From Sedimenticola thiotaurini (GTDB lineage: Bacteria; Pseudomonadota; Gammaproteobacteria; Chromatiales; Chromatiaceae), in contig DRKP01000163.1 of NCBI GenBank assembly GCA_011051715.1, positions 1 through 57,060 of the forward strand: a stretch of 57,060 nt of DNA, given 5' to 3'. Positions 18,155 to 29,695 of the stretch are shown in pieces; position 1 is the stretch's first letter; each line of letters begins with the position of its first letter. A program made the position numbers and the translations under genes. The notes under the pieces were generated by a model. The model searched no databases. It was not told the DNA's origin and worked only from the letters and a program-made list of their open reading frames with translations.

Positions 18155-18585
18155 GATGGCTCCTTTGGTGTATCGCGGGGAGATCCCGGAGGACCGCGGC
18201 GGGGCCGCGGCGGGCGGATGGTCATCCGGCCGGGGAAGGATCGGGTCTCCCGTTGTCGTTTATTGTTGTCGTGGCTCCGGGGCCTGGATCAGGGTTCTGG
18301 GAGTCTGGGCATCGATCGTCCTCCTGGGTGGTGGTTACGGAAACGGCTGCACCGGTGGGGAGCGGTTCAGCCATTGCGTGTGGAAGAAACGACCGATAGG
18401 TTGGATTTATTCCCTCGACGGTTTTTTTTATTGCCGGGAGGAGGGGGTTCGGGGGGCTGCTCATTCGGGGGTCCCCGGAGGGGCCACTGAACGATCCGTC
18501 ATCCGGGCGATATCTCATCTGAACAGACTGTCATCCTGAGCGACCCTTCCCGGAACAATCCGTGTCATCCCGGCGCAGGCCATCC
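18155..18585. other. 431-bp non-coding gap upstream of the YeiH-like gene
   Basis: The gap lies between the start of the transporter gene and the end of the anti-sigma gene, both on the minus strand. It contains a run of eight T near 18420-18430 and, at 18564-18580, GTCATCCCGGCGCAGGC, a half copy of the dispersed repeat also present at 52049 and 56933. A 98-codon minus-strand open frame (18222-18518) is proline-rich and unlike any family I know; I do not call it. No clear promoter was found. Confidence 0.6.
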
Positions 18586-19371
18586 CTAGACCGCGCAGGG
18601 CTGTGCCCGGTCCCGGGCCTGGTTCAGTGCCAGGGTCATCGCCGGGTCGAGCGGGGTGTAGGCGCGGGTCATGCGGTAGACCGCCCGGGCCACCTGTGCC
18701 AGTCGCCCCGGGTCCATCCGCGGGGCCATCAGATAGAAGGTGTTGTCGCGGACCCGCCAGCCGTAGATGCGTCCACCGTCGCGGTCGAAGCCGCGCAGTT
18801 CCGGGGTGAGCCGCCGGGAGCCGGGAAAGACGACCAGGCTGACGCGGCAGCCGTGGGAGCCGCGGTAGCCCACGTGCAGGCCGCGACCGCCGCCGCCATC
18901 GAGGCGGCGGATACCGTCGTAGCGCAGGCCCGCAGGGGTCAGGTCGGGGATATAGGCGTCCAGCCGCAACCGGGTCCTGCTGCTCTTCAGCAGGCGACCG
19001 GCGTCGCCGGAAGCCCCCCCGGTGGAGCCCGCGACCCAGGCCTGGTGGGCGGCCATCGCCTGCAGCAGGTGGTCCGGAGTCCCCTCGTGCCGGTTCAGGA
19101 ACGTGCCGGCCAGCAGGGTGACGAGCAGGGCGGTGGTGGCCAGGGCAGCCACCAGGAGCGGTCGCCTCCGCCGGGGTGGTTCCAGGTGGATCGGGGGACA
19201 GACCATGGGCCGGCTGGCGTACAGACCCGACTTCAGCCGGCGCAGCTCGGCCATCTGCCGGGCCAGCTCCGGATCCCCGGCGACCCGGGCGGCGACCCGG
19301 GCCATGGTGGCGGGAGAGAGTTCGCCGTCCACGTAGGCGTTGAGGGTGGTCCAGTCGATCTCCGGTTTCAT
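18586..19371 (-). CDS. Membrane-anchored anti-sigma factor
   Basis: 261 residues. The N-terminal ~60 residues (DWTTLNAYVDGELSPATMARV) resemble the cytoplasmic anti-sigma domain; residues about 71-91 form one membrane helix after RRRR; the remaining ~170 residues are periplasmic. The zinc-finger HxxxCxxC motif of ZAS anti-sigma factors is absent. Its start overlaps the stop of the sigma gene (ATGA at 19368-19371). It would hold the adjacent ECF sigma factor inactive until an envelope signal is sensed. The later ATG at 19371 is chosen because the anti-sigma similarity begins there. Confidence 0.8.
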   Translation of the reverse strand: MKPEIDWTTLNAYVDGELSPATMARVAARVAGDPELARQMAELRRLKSGLYASRPMVCPPIHLEPPRRRRPLLVAALATTALLVTLLAGTFLNRHEGTPDHLLQAMAAHQAWVAGSTGGASGDAGRLLKSSRTRLRLDAYIPDLTPAGLRYDGIRRLDGGGGRGLHVGYRGSHGCRVSLVVFPGSRRLTPELRGFDRDGGRIYGWRVRDNTFYLMAPRMDPGRLAQVARAVYRMTRAYTPLDPAMTLALNQARDRAQPCAV

Positions 19372-19940
19372 CCCTTCATCTCCACCATGCGGCGCGGCGG
19401 CTCCGGCGTGCGCTTCAACTCCTGCAGCAGAACCCGGCGGGCGCGGCTGATGCGGCTCATGACGGTGCCGATGGGCACGCCCAGGAGCTCCGCCGCCTCG
19501 CGGTAGCTGAAGCCGATCATGTCGATCAGGGTGAGGATCTCGTGGTGGTCGTGGCACAGGCGCCCCATGGCCGCCTGCAGGGTGAGCTGATCGATGAGGG
19601 CATCGTCCTGGGCCACCGCCAGTTGCAGTGACACCACGTTGTCGTCACCGCCGGCACCTGCGGTGAGCTGCTCCAGGCTGACGGTGTCGCGCCGCTGGCG
19701 GCGTCGCTCGTCGTGGAAGCTGTTGCGCAGGATCTTGAACAGCCAGGCGCGGTAGGCGGGTTCGTCCACCGGTGGCCGCCTTGCCCCCAGTGCCTTCAGG
19801 GCGCAGGTCTGCACCAGGTCCCGTGCCTGCTCCCGGTGGTGGGTCAGGCTGAGGGCGTAGCCATAGAGGCGGTCGAGATAGGGCTCGATCCGGCGCCGGG
19901 CCGTCTCCGGGCACAGGGTGTTGCAGAACGGGGGCTGCAT
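19368..19940 (-). CDS. ECF-family RNA polymerase sigma factor
   Basis: 190 residues with region 2 (ALSLTHHREQARDLVQTCALKAL, then FKILRNSFHDERRR) and region 4 (GFSYREAAELLGVPIGTVMSRISRARRVL) of extracytoplasmic-function sigma factors. It is followed, with a 4-base overlap, by its putative membrane anti-sigma factor. A good sigma-70 promoter lies 46 bases upstream of the start. Target genes are unknown; the adjacent transporter set is one possibility, but I found no matching promoter pair. Confidence 0.9.
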   Translation of the reverse strand: MQPPFCNTLCPETARRRIEPYLDRLYGYALSLTHHREQARDLVQTCALKALGARRPPVDEPAYRAWLFKILRNSFHDERRRQRRDTVSLEQLTAGAGGDDNVVSLQLAVAQDDALIDQLTLQAAMGRLCHDHHEILTLIDMIGFSYREAAELLGVPIGTVMSRISRARRVLLQELKRTPEPPRRMVEMKG

Positions 19941-19985
19941 GGCCCGACCCTAGCAAGGCCATAAGCCCTGGTCAATCACCCATCA

Positions 19986-20013
19986 ATTATATTAATGGAT
20001 GCTGATCCATCAA
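19986..20013 (-). promoter_or_regulatory. Sigma-70 promoter of the ECF sigma gene
   Basis: On the minus strand TTGATG (20008-20013) and a consensus TATAAT (19986-19991) are separated by 16 bases, in an AT-rich island of otherwise GC-rich DNA. The start codon of the sigma gene is 46 bases further on. This implies basal housekeeping transcription instead of, or besides, autoregulation. Confidence 0.65.
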
Positions 20014-20063
20014 CTTGGGGGCCAGCCGGGCCGGGTGCAGGGACAGGGCGTATACTGCGCGCC

Positions 20064-21107
20064 ATGTCCCTGCTCAGCGTGGTCATCCCCGCCATCGACG
20101 AGGCTGCCTCCCTGCCGCCCCTGTTGCACCAGTTGCGGGGACAGCGCGGCGTGGAGCTGGAACTGATCCTGGCCGATGGCGGCTCCCGGGACGGCACCCG
20201 GAGGCTGGCCCGGGAGCTGGGGGCGCGGGTGGTGGATGCCCCGGCCGGGCGCGGCCGGCAGATGAACCGGGGTGCGGCCGCCGCCCGCGGTGACTGGCTG
20301 CTGTTTCTGCATGCCGATTCCGGTCTGGTGGAGGCGGAGCAGCTGGCCCGGGCGCTGGCGGCGCTGCGCCGCCGTATCGCCCGGGTCGGCCACGACCGGG
20401 TGGCCGGCCATTTCCGCCTGCGTTTCCGGCGGCAGCAGCAGGGCAGTGACCTGGCCTACCGCTATTACGAGGAGAAGAGCGCCCTCAACCGTCCGGAATG
20501 CACCAACGGTGACCAGGGGATGCTGCTCTCGCACCGTTTCTTCGATCGGCTGGGGGGGTTCGACGAGGGTCTCTGGTTCCTCGAGGACCAGCGCCTGGCG
20601 GAGACCATCCGCAGCCGTGGTGAATGGATCACCCTGCCGGGCCATCTCACCACCTCGGCCCGGCGTTTCGAGCGCGAGGGGTTGCGCAACCGCATGATCC
20701 TGTCCGCCCTGATCATGAACTTCCACGCCATCGGCATGGAGGCCTTCTTCCACCGCGCCGCCACCGTCTACCGCAACCAGGGCGACACCGGTCGCCTGCG
20801 GCTGACGCCCCTGTTCCGGCTGGTGGACGATCTCAACCGGGAGGCGGGTCCGGCCGAGGCGCGCCGCCGCTGGCTGGCCACCGGCCGTTACCTGCGCAGC
20901 CATGCCTGGCAGCCGTTCTTCTGGCTGGACGTGGCGTTGCAGCCGTTGTTCCGCGGCCGCCATCCCCTGCTGTGGTCGTACGACCGCCTGTTCGGCCGTC
21001 TGCCGGCGCCGCCACCGCTGGACTGGGCGGCGGCCGCTCTCGCCTGGCTCTGGTTTCGCACCAGCGCCCGGGTGTTCCGCCGGGCCGAAGGGGAGGAGTC
21101 CGGCTGA
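20064..21107 (+). CDS. Family 2 glycosyltransferase
   Basis: 347 residues. The GT-A fold starts at [17 protein letters not shown], with [20 protein letters not shown] and LLFLHADS (the DxD-type metal site region), as in the group of GT2 enzymes often found with selenium or radical-SAM modification genes. The usual enzymes are about 230 residues; here about 110 residues follow the catalytic domain, ending with an aromatic hydrophobic stretch ([12 protein letters not shown]). The start ATG at 20064 opens the fold directly; a TATACT hexamer at 20051-20056 could be a -10 box for a very short leader. Acceptor and donor sugar are unknown. Confidence 0.8.
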   Translation: MSLLSVVIPAIDEAASLPPLLHQLRGQRGVELELILADGGSRDGTRRLARELGARVVDAPAGRGRQMNRGAAAARGDWLLFLHADSGLVEAEQLARALAALRRRIARVGHDRVAGHFRLRFRRQQQGSDLAYRYYEEKSALNRPECTNGDQGMLLSHRFFDRLGGFDEGLWFLEDQRLAETIRSRGEWITLPGHLTTSARRFEREGLRNRMILSALIMNFHAIGMEAFFHRAATVYRNQGDTGRLRLTPLFRLVDDLNREAGPAEARRRWLATGRYLRSHAWQPFFWLDVALQPLFRGRHPLLWSYDRLFGRLPAPPPLDWAAAALAWLWFRTSARVFRRAEGEESG

Positions 21108-21145
21108 CCTGCTGCCTCGGCCGCTGCCGGGCGGCCGCCTGGCAC

Positions 21146-21175
21146 CGGCCGCCGGCCCTCTGCGACCGGCGGCCG
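21146..21175. terminator. GC-rich hairpin between convergent glycosyltransferase and icd genes
   Basis: CGGCCGCCGG (21146-21155) and CCGGCGGCCG (21166-21175) form a perfect 10-bp stem with a 10-base loop in the 72-base gap between convergent genes. No T-tract follows in either direction, so it may end transcription inefficiently or act with Rho. Confidence 0.45.
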
Positions 21176-21179
21176 CGGT

Positions 21180-23468
<2,289 letters not shown>

Positions 23469-23477
23469 TCAGGCCCC

Positions 23478-26207
23478 CTAACCGACGTGGCTGCACCGGC
23501 TCGCCGGTGTACGGGTGTCCATGTTGCGGCCGCGGTTGATGTGGTCCTCGATCTCCGCCGCGCTGCCGATCATGCGGCCGAACAGGAAGGTGGTGAAGGC
23601 GGCCGCCTCCATCACCTGTTCGCTGATCTCCCCCTCCACATGGGGCTGCCACAGCATCTTCAGCAGGATCACCGCGATCACCGCGTCGACATTGACGCAG
23701 TAGACGTTGCGGCTGACGCCCACCTTGTACAGGGCCTGCACCAGCTCGTGATAGAAATCCAGGAAGATGTTGTAGCTGCCGCGCCTGCTGAACAGGTCGC
23801 TGACGAACACCTCCCGCGGATCATAGTTCACCGGCTCGCCCTTGAACACCGGATGATTGATGCAGGGGATCTTGGCGTAGGAGAGATCCCCCGCCGCCTT
23901 GGCCTTTTTCTTGTATTCCAGATATTCGCGGGCGTAGTCCAGCGCCATTGCAGCCAGATCCAGGCCGTGCTCGCGGGAGCCGGGATTGGCCAGCCCGGTG
24001 TCGCGGAAGCGGTCCAGCAGGAAGGAGATCGCCTCGAAGCCGTTGCCGCCGTGGGCGTAGCCGGTGTGGCTGAGGAAGCCCAGGTAGCACTTGTTGATCT
24101 GTACCCGCTTCGGCGCTTCCGGCCCGTCCGCGCTCACCGCTCCCTTGGCCCCCTGGGCGGAGATGGTGCCGGGCCCGTTGGAGATGATCAGCCCCAGCAG
24201 CACCGAGAACGAGAACAGGGCCTCCATGTCGGGGCGCCGGCCGAGCAGGGCCAGGTGGGCGGTCTCGGCGAAGCTCCAGTCGCGCATCAGGGCATCGTCG
24301 TCGACGCCACAGAAGCGGCCGGGCTGCTGCTGTTCCTCGTCCGCCGCGCTGCCCACCAGGGCGCTGTAGATGCGGAAGTGCCAGGGCAGATTGACCACGG
24401 TGGTGATGGAGAGGCGTTTGCGCATCAGCGCCGGCCACGCCAGGTGGGTGGTGACGGCGGCCAGGATCACCTGCCCGCGCAGGCTGCCGCCCCGGCGTTC
24501 CGCCAGTGCCTGGAGGAACTCGATGAACACCGACTTGGCACCGCGCGCGGCCATCGCCGCCAGCATCGCCCCGCCACGGCTGCAGGCGGCGTCGGAGAGC
24601 AGCACCCCGGCGGCGTCCCCGGCGAGCGCCCGTTCCAACGGTCCGCTGAAATCGAAGGCGGTGTCCGACGGGTCGTTGAGGTCGCTGTGGCGGAACAGGT
24701 CGATGAGGGTGGCGGCGGCATCGCGCGCCGCCGCCACCTCGTCCGGGCCGAGCAGGGCGATCGCCGCGGAGAGGCTGGTGTTGGGGCTGTTGCCGGCCCG
24801 GCGGGCGGCCTGGGCGGCGGCCAGACCGATCTGTCCACTCTGGTTGACGAAGGCGTTCAGCGCCACGTTGGCCAGGGCGGTGCCGTTCATGTCCGGGTAT
24901 TCCCGGACCAGGGCCTGGACCAGGTTCTCCTCGTAGGAGCGGGTGGCCGCGTCGAGGATGCTGGTGCCGTGGATTCGGGTCACCTGGCTGTTCGGGTCCA
25001 TCATCGATGCGCCCGAGGCGTCCTTCATCACCTGGCGCGGGAACACCGCCCCCACCTGCTCCTCCAGCGCGGCGATCTGCTCGTCGTAGGGCGGCACCGC
25101 CTTCACCACCGGTGGATTGAGCTGCTCCGGCAGCTTCAGCCCCTGGGTGTTGCTGAACCAGCACTTGAGGGAGAGGTCGCCGCGCGGCTCGAAGTCGGGC
25201 TCGATGCCGTTCCTCGCCATCACCGCCGTCATCGCCGCCGGGATGTGGGCGATGTTGACCACCACCGCCCCCTTCTCCGAGCAGACCGGGTTCTCCGGGG
25301 TGAAGATGTCGTCGACGCCGAACTTCTGCAGGAACCACTCCTCCTTGGCGGCGGCGTTGTCGCCGCTGCCGGCGATGGCGCCGGCGTGACCGCAGGCCTT
25401 GGTCAGCCTCGCCTTCCAGCGCCCCACCACGCAGGCCACCACCGGCTTGTGGAACCGGAGTTCGTGTTCGTAGTAGCCGCCCGGCTCGATGTACATCACC
25501 GCCGCCTTCGAGCGGTCGTCGTTGTGGAAGGCGTGGGCCCACTCCATGGCGGCGTAGTGGATGTAGAGGTCCTTGCCGGAGGAGAGGGAGACGGTGGTGC
25601 CCCAGCCGGCGGTCAGCAGGTAGACGGCGATGGTGGTGGTGAAGTTGCCGGAGTTGGAGTAGATCGCCACCGAGCCCGGCACCAGCGACTCCTCCGGCTG
25701 GCTGCCGCCGAGGGCACCGCCGATGCGCACCCGGTTGTGGGCGTCGGCGATCCCCAGGCAGTTGGCGCCGAAGATGTCGATGCCGTGCATCTGGCCGATG
25801 GCGCGGATCACCCGCGCGTCCCGGACCGGCACCTTCTCGGTGAGGATCACGATCTTGTCGATGTCGGGATTGACCCGCACCGCCTCCAGCACGCCGTCGC
25901 GCACGCCGGCGGGGGGCAGGTAGACCACCACCACGTTGAAGCGGTGGCCCGCCGCCATCGCCTCCGGCAGGTTGTCGTAGATCGGGATGTCGCCGGCCGC
26001 TGTCTTCATCACGCTGCCGGAGCGGCCCGGCGCGGTGCCGCAGACCACGTTGCCGCCGGAGAAGGCATGGCTCACCGGGGTGACGGTACGGCTCTCGCCG
26101 CCGGTGATGTTGAGCACGCAGACCCGGTCCTCGCGGGTGGCCAGCCGGGCCAGGGAGTCGATACCCACGTAATAGTGGGGGAATGCCGCTACGCCTTGGG
26201 GATGCAT
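23478..26207 (-). CDS. aclA: ATP citrate lyase, large (alpha) subunit
   Basis: 909 residues. The N-terminal ~320 residues are succinyl-CoA-synthetase-alpha-like, with the CoA loop ITGGESRTVTPVSHAFSGGN, GANCLGIAD, YSNSGNFTTTI and the phosphohistidine loop ACGHAGAIAG (His274). A linker of about 270 residues follows. The C-terminal third (from about 590) is citryl-CoA-lyase/citrate-synthase-like, with NGPGTISAQGAKG and YNIFLDFYHELV. The overall size is well above the ~610 residues of the classical bacterial AclA and the motifs are divergent, which fits the type II enzyme described from tubeworm symbionts and Magnetococcus; that assignment is inferred. Cleaves citrate with ATP and CoA. GAGGAGGAGG precedes the start. 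Confidence 0.88.
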   Translation of the reverse strand: MHPQGVAAFPHYYVGIDSLARLATREDRVCVLNITGGESRTVTPVSHAFSGGNVVCGTAPGRSGSVMKTAAGDIPIYDNLPEAMAAGHRFNVVVVYLPPAGVRDGVLEAVRVNPDIDKIVILTEKVPVRDARVIRAIGQMHGIDIFGANCLGIADAHNRVRIGGALGGSQPEESLVPGSVAIYSNSGNFTTTIAVYLLTAGWGTTVSLSSGKDLYIHYAAMEWAHAFHNDDRSKAAVMYIEPGGYYEHELRFHKPVVACVVGRWKARLTKACGHAGAIAGSGDNAAAKEEWFLQKFGVDDIFTPENPVCSEKGAVVVNIAHIPAAMTAVMARNGIEPDFEPRGDLSLKCWFSNTQGLKLPEQLNPPVVKAVPPYDEQIAALEEQVGAVFPRQVMKDASGASMMDPNSQVTRIHGTSILDAATRSYEENLVQALVREYPDMNGTALANVALNAFVNQSGQIGLAAAQAARRAGNSPNTSLSAAIALLGPDEVAAARDAAATLIDLFRHSDLNDPSDTAFDFSGPLERALAGDAAGVLLSDAACSRGGAMLAAMAARGAKSVFIEFLQALAERRGGSLRGQVILAAVTTHLAWPALMRKRLSITTVVNLPWHFRIYSALVGSAADEEQQQPGRFCGVDDDALMRDWSFAETAHLALLGRRPDMEALFSFSVLLGLIISNGPGTISAQGAKGAVSADGPEAPKRVQINKCYLGFLSHTGYAHGGNGFEAISFLLDRFRDTGLANPGSREHGLDLAAMALDYAREYLEYKKKAKAAGDLSYAKIPCINHPVFKGEPVNYDPREVFVSDLFSRRGSYNIFLDFYHELVQALYKVGVSRNVYCVNVDAVIAVILLKMLWQPHVEGEISEQVMEAAAFTTFLFGRMIGSAAEIEDHINRGRNMDTRTPASRCSHVG

Positions 26208-26220
26208 GTCGTCCTCCTCC

Positions 26221-27492
26221 TCAGCCGATACCCAGCCGCTTGGCCACCAGCTCCCGGCCCCCTTCCGCCATCCAGCGGTCCGCCGCCTGGGCGAAGTTGA
26301 CCACCTCGCTCATGGCAGAGTCGTGGCCGAACATCTGGTAGGGCAGGCCGAGGGCGTCCAGGGTGTCGCGCAGGTAGCCCATGCCGCGGATCAGGTTGGG
26401 GCCGCCCCGTCCCACCACCACGTACAGGGGCTGGGGGCCGTGGCTGTTGAAATGGTCGCGCAGGGCATCGGCCATGGCGCGGAAGGTCTCGTAGATGTCG
26501 GTGTTGTTGGCCTTGCCGCCGATGATGAACAGCACGTTGGACTGCTCCAGCCAGTAGGTGTAGACGATGCGGCTGATGTCGTGCATCTTGGCATAGGGCG
26601 GGTTGCCGCCGAAATCGGAGGAGATGGTGGCGGACTCCCCCAGCAGTTCGGTGACCAGGGCGTTGGCGCCGCCGCCGAAGGTCATGGCGGTGATGGTCCC
26701 CTGCTCGTTGATCACGAACACGTCCGACTGCCCCTGGTAGGTGCGCAGCCGGTTCACCTCCTGCTCGAACTCCGAGTAGCTGGAGGCATCCACGGATGCG
26801 GGCAGGTCGAGCCGTTTCCAGTTTGGGTCGTCGTCGTCGAAGGCGCACTTGAAGTCGCAGGCCACCGGCGTCAGGCGGCCGTTCCGTTCCGGCCGCATGC
26901 GGATCGGGTTCAGTTCCAGCGTGGTCATGCCATAGGTGTGGTAGAGATCCCACAGCCTGGGCAGGCTCTGCACCAGCGGGCTGATCAGCTCGCGCGGCGC
27001 CTTCAGCCGCTTCAGCGCGTTGGAGACGACGAACCCCTTGAGGCCGGTGAGGGGATCGAACGGGATGCGGGCGATCTTCTCCGGCGGCAGCTCCTCGATG
27101 TCCATGCCGCCGTAGTGGGTGAGGGTGATGATCGGTGCCCGGTACTCGGTGCTGTCGGTGAGGGAGAAGTAGATCTCGTGCTCCGCCGGCACCGCCCCCT
27201 CGAAAGTGACCCCTTCCGCCTTCACCGGGGTGCCGTTGTGGAAGTGTTCGGCGAAGTAGAGCCGCGCCTTCTCCTTCATCGCGGTGGGGACGTCGCGGGC
27301 CCGGCCCAGCAGGCCGGCCTTGCCCTTCCTGCCCACCCCGCCCTTGAACATGGGCTTGATGAAGATCTCGCCGTGACGGTCGATCAGACCGGCGATCCGG
27401 TCGGCGTCCGCCTCCGGACCCAGCACCTCGGAGGTGGGGAAATCCACGTAATCGAGGAGCCGGGAGCCCCAGTACATTCCTGTTATCTGCAT
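26221..27492 (-). CDS. aclB: ATP citrate lyase, small (beta) subunit
   Basis: 423 residues with an ATP-grasp, succinyl-CoA-synthetase-beta-like N-terminal part (IFIKPMFKGGVGRKGKAGLL, TTLELNPIRM) and a CoA-ligase/flavodoxin-like C-terminal part (MTFGGGANALVTELLG, FGGNPPYAKMHDISRIV, IIGGKANNTDIYETF). With AclA it makes ATP citrate lyase, the diagnostic rTCA enzyme giving oxaloacetate and acetyl-CoA. Length agrees with AclB of other bacteria. It is 13 bases before aclA and 91 bases after the mdh-like gene. Confidence 0.92.
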   Translation of the reverse strand: MQITGMYWGSRLLDYVDFPTSEVLGPEADADRIAGLIDRHGEIFIKPMFKGGVGRKGKAGLLGRARDVPTAMKEKARLYFAEHFHNGTPVKAEGVTFEGAVPAEHEIYFSLTDSTEYRAPIITLTHYGGMDIEELPPEKIARIPFDPLTGLKGFVVSNALKRLKAPRELISPLVQSLPRLWDLYHTYGMTTLELNPIRMRPERNGRLTPVACDFKCAFDDDDPNWKRLDLPASVDASSYSEFEQEVNRLRTYQGQSDVFVINEQGTITAMTFGGGANALVTELLGESATISSDFGGNPPYAKMHDISRIVYTYWLEQSNVLFIIGGKANNTDIYETFRAMADALRDHFNSHGPQPLYVVVGRGGPNLIRGMGYLRDTLDALGLPYQMFGHDSAMSEVVNFAQAADRWMAEGGRELVAKRLGIG

Positions 27493-27583
27493 GATCTCTC
27501 TGCTCCCTGGCAGTGGATTGACCGGTGGATCCCGACGCCCGGCCGCCGCACGCCGCGGGTCGCTGCCATGCCCGGCGGCGGGA

Positions 27584-28519
27584 TCACAGCCGCAGGGCGG
27601 CCACCGTCGCCCGCACCCGCTCGGTGGTGGCGTCGAACAGCGCCCGTTCCTCCGGCGTCAACTGGAATTCGATCACCCGCTCCACCCCGCCGCTGCCGAT
27701 GACACAGGGTACCCCGAGGAACAGTCCGTCGACACCGTATTCCCCCCGGCACAGGGCGGCGGCGGGGATCACCCGCTTGCGGTCCCGCAGGCAGGCCTCG
27801 GCCATCTCCACCGCCGCTGCCGCCGGGCTGTAGAAGGCGCTGCCGTTGCCCAGCAGCTGCACGATCTCGGTACCCGCCTCCCGCGTCCGCGCCACGATGG
27901 AGCGGATCTGCTCTGCTGTGAGCAGGTCGGCCAGGGGGATGCCGCCAACGGTCGCTGTCCGGGTCAGGGGGATCATGGAGGGGCCGTGGCCGCCGATCAC
28001 CAGGGCCGAGACATCCGCCACCGACAGGCCGGTCTCCATGGCGATGAAGCTGCGGAAGCGCCCCGAGTCGAGCGCCCCTGCCATTCCGGCCAGACGCTGC
28101 GGCGGCAGCCCTGAATAGTGGTGGAAGGCGTAGACCATGGCGTCCAGGGGATTGGTGGTGAGGATGACGAAGGCATCCGGCGCGTGCTGGCGCACCTGCT
28201 GCGCCACCTGGCGTACGATGCGGAGATTGGTGTCGAGCAGATCCTCCCGGTCCATGCCCGGTTTCCGGGGCAGCCCGGCGGTGACGATCACCAGGTCGGC
28301 CCCGCCGATGGCCGCGTAGTCGCCGCTGCCCCGGATCGCGACGTCGTGGCCGCCATGGGGGCGCAGCGCCATCAGGTCGAGGGCCTTGCCCCGCATCGGG
28401 CCCTCCAGTTCGGGCCGGTCGACGAGGACCACATCGCCGAGGGCCTTCTGGGTGATCAGCAGCGCCAGGGTCCCGCCGATCTGCCCCCCGCCGATCAATG
28501 CGATTTTCCTTCGGCCCAC
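27584..28519 (-). CDS. Malate/lactate dehydrogenase family protein, divergent paralogue
   Basis: A 311-residue member of the LDH/MDH superfamily. GGGQIGG is the NAD loop, GLPRKPGM with RE following gives the mobile substrate loop arginines, TNPLDAMVY and GGHGPSMIPL follow. The last motif is normally GGHGDxMVPL: the aspartate after the catalytic histidine is proline here, which is unusual. I start at the GTG at 28519, because GGGAGGAGGA lies just upstream and this gives 311 residues, equal to the paralogue across the divergent gap. An ATG at 28537 is the alternative. As first gene of the acl operon it may act in rTCA malate formation, but altered activity cannot be excluded. Confidence 0.8.
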   Translation of the reverse strand: MGRRKIALIGGGQIGGTLALLITQKALGDVVLVDRPELEGPMRGKALDLMALRPHGGHDVAIRGSGDYAAIGGADLVIVTAGLPRKPGMDREDLLDTNLRIVRQVAQQVRQHAPDAFVILTTNPLDAMVYAFHHYSGLPPQRLAGMAGALDSGRFRSFIAMETGLSVADVSALVIGGHGPSMIPLTRTATVGGIPLADLLTAEQIRSIVARTREAGTEIVQLLGNGSAFYSPAAAAVEMAEACLRDRKRVIPAAALCRGEYGVDGLFLGVPCVIGSGGVERVIEFQLTPEERALFDATTERVRATVAALRL

Positions 28520-28724
28520 TCTCCTCCTCCCGTCCATCCGGCGACCCGGAACGGGCCTCCGAAGGCTCCAAGAATAATGGAATTCCACGGGATATCCCAG
28601 GGTTGGAGAGGGGTTTTTACGCGGGAGCGGGGCGATAGACAAATTCTATATGGACAGATAATCATCTATGACTATAGTTAGGGTGCCTGCAGGCCATCCC
28701 AAGAAAATAGGATGATCAGCCTAA

Positions 28725-28730
28725 TATAAT
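28725..28730 (+). promoter_or_regulatory. Consensus -10 box upstream of mdh
   Basis: A perfect TATAAT lies 27 bases before the mdh ATG, inside an AT-rich 238-base divergent gap (28520-28757) shared with the acl operon. At the -35 position (28702-28707) the sequence is AGAAAA, a poor match, and there is no extended -10. Such a promoter usually needs an activator, so the gap is a candidate control point for both mdh genes. No gene is seen in the gap. Confidence 0.4.
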
Positions 28731-28757
28731 TTCAAATTTCTGTGGAGAGGAAGAAGA

Positions 28758-29693
28758 ATGAAGAAGATAACCATCGTCGGGGCGGGACGGGTTGGCGAAA
28801 CGGTGGCGCAGATCCTGGCGGAGGAGGAGCTGTGCCGGGAGGTGGCACTGCTGGATGTACGGGAGGATGTACCGGAGGGGGTGGCCCTGGACATCTTTCA
28901 GACCTCTCCCTTCTTCCATTTCGATACCCGGGTGACCGGCAGCAACGATCCGGCGGTCATGGTCGGTTCCGACATCATCGTGGTTACCGCCGGTTTTCCC
29001 CGCAAACCGGGCATGTCGCGCTCGGACGTGCTCGAGGCCAACCTCGGAATCATCGACGAGGTCTGTGACAACGCCGTCAAGTTCGCCCCCGACGCCATGA
29101 TGATCGTGGTCAGCAACCCGGTGGACGTCCTCACCTACCGGGCCGCCGAGCGCACCGGCTGGGGCCGGCAGCGGGTGTTCGGCCAGGCCGGGGTGCTCGA
29201 CTCCTCGCGCATGGCCGGCTTCATCGCCACCGAGACCGGTTTCTCCTCCCGCGACATCACCACCATCGTGCTCGGCGGCCATGGCGACACCATGGTGCCG
29301 CTGCCCCGTTACTGCACCATCAATGGCATTCCCGTCTCCCATTTCATCGATGCGGAGCGGCTGGAGCAGATCATCGAGCGGACCCGTTCCGGTGGCGCCG
29401 AGATCCTGGCCCTGCGCAAGACCAGCAGCGCCTACGATGCCCCGGGGGCGGCGGTGGCGGCGATGATCGACGCGATCAGCCACAACCGGCGGCGGATCAT
29501 GCCCTGCGTGGCGTTGCTGGAGGGGGAGTACGGCGAGAGCGACATCGCCATGGGCGTGCCCTGCATCCTGTGTGAAGACGGGATCGAGGGGGTGGTGGAA
29601 CTCGATCTGGATGAAAAGGAGCGACGCATGTTTGATGAATCGGTGGCCTATATCCGGGGCGATCTCGGGAAGATGAAAGAGATCCTGAAATAA
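28758..29693 (+). CDS. mdh: Malate dehydrogenase
   Basis: 311 residues with intact family motifs: [42 protein letters not shown] and the catalytic [10 protein letters not shown]. Converts oxaloacetate and malate with NAD(H). GGAGAGGAAGAAG precedes the ATG. It is divergent from the acl operon, whose first gene is a more derived paralogue, and it is followed by citrate synthase. It is the safer candidate for the housekeeping/rTCA malate dehydrogenase. Confidence 0.93.
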   Translation: MKKITIVGAGRVGETVAQILAEEELCREVALLDVREDVPEGVALDIFQTSPFFHFDTRVTGSNDPAVMVGSDIIVVTAGFPRKPGMSRSDVLEANLGIIDEVCDNAVKFAPDAMMIVVSNPVDVLTYRAAERTGWGRQRVFGQAGVLDSSRMAGFIATETGFSSRDITTIVLGGHGDTMVPLPRYCTINGIPVSHFIDAERLEQIIERTRSGGAEILALRKTSSAYDAPGAAVAAMIDAISHNRRRIMPCVALLEGEYGESDIAMGVPCILCEDGIEGVVELDLDEKERRMFDESVAYIRGDLGKMKEILK

Positions 29694-29695
29694 TA

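Noticed and set aside
18222-18518. 98-codon minus-strand open frame upstream of the YeiH-like gene
   Set aside because: Low-complexity Pro/Gly/Asp-rich end, no ribosome site and no family likeness; treated as non-coding.
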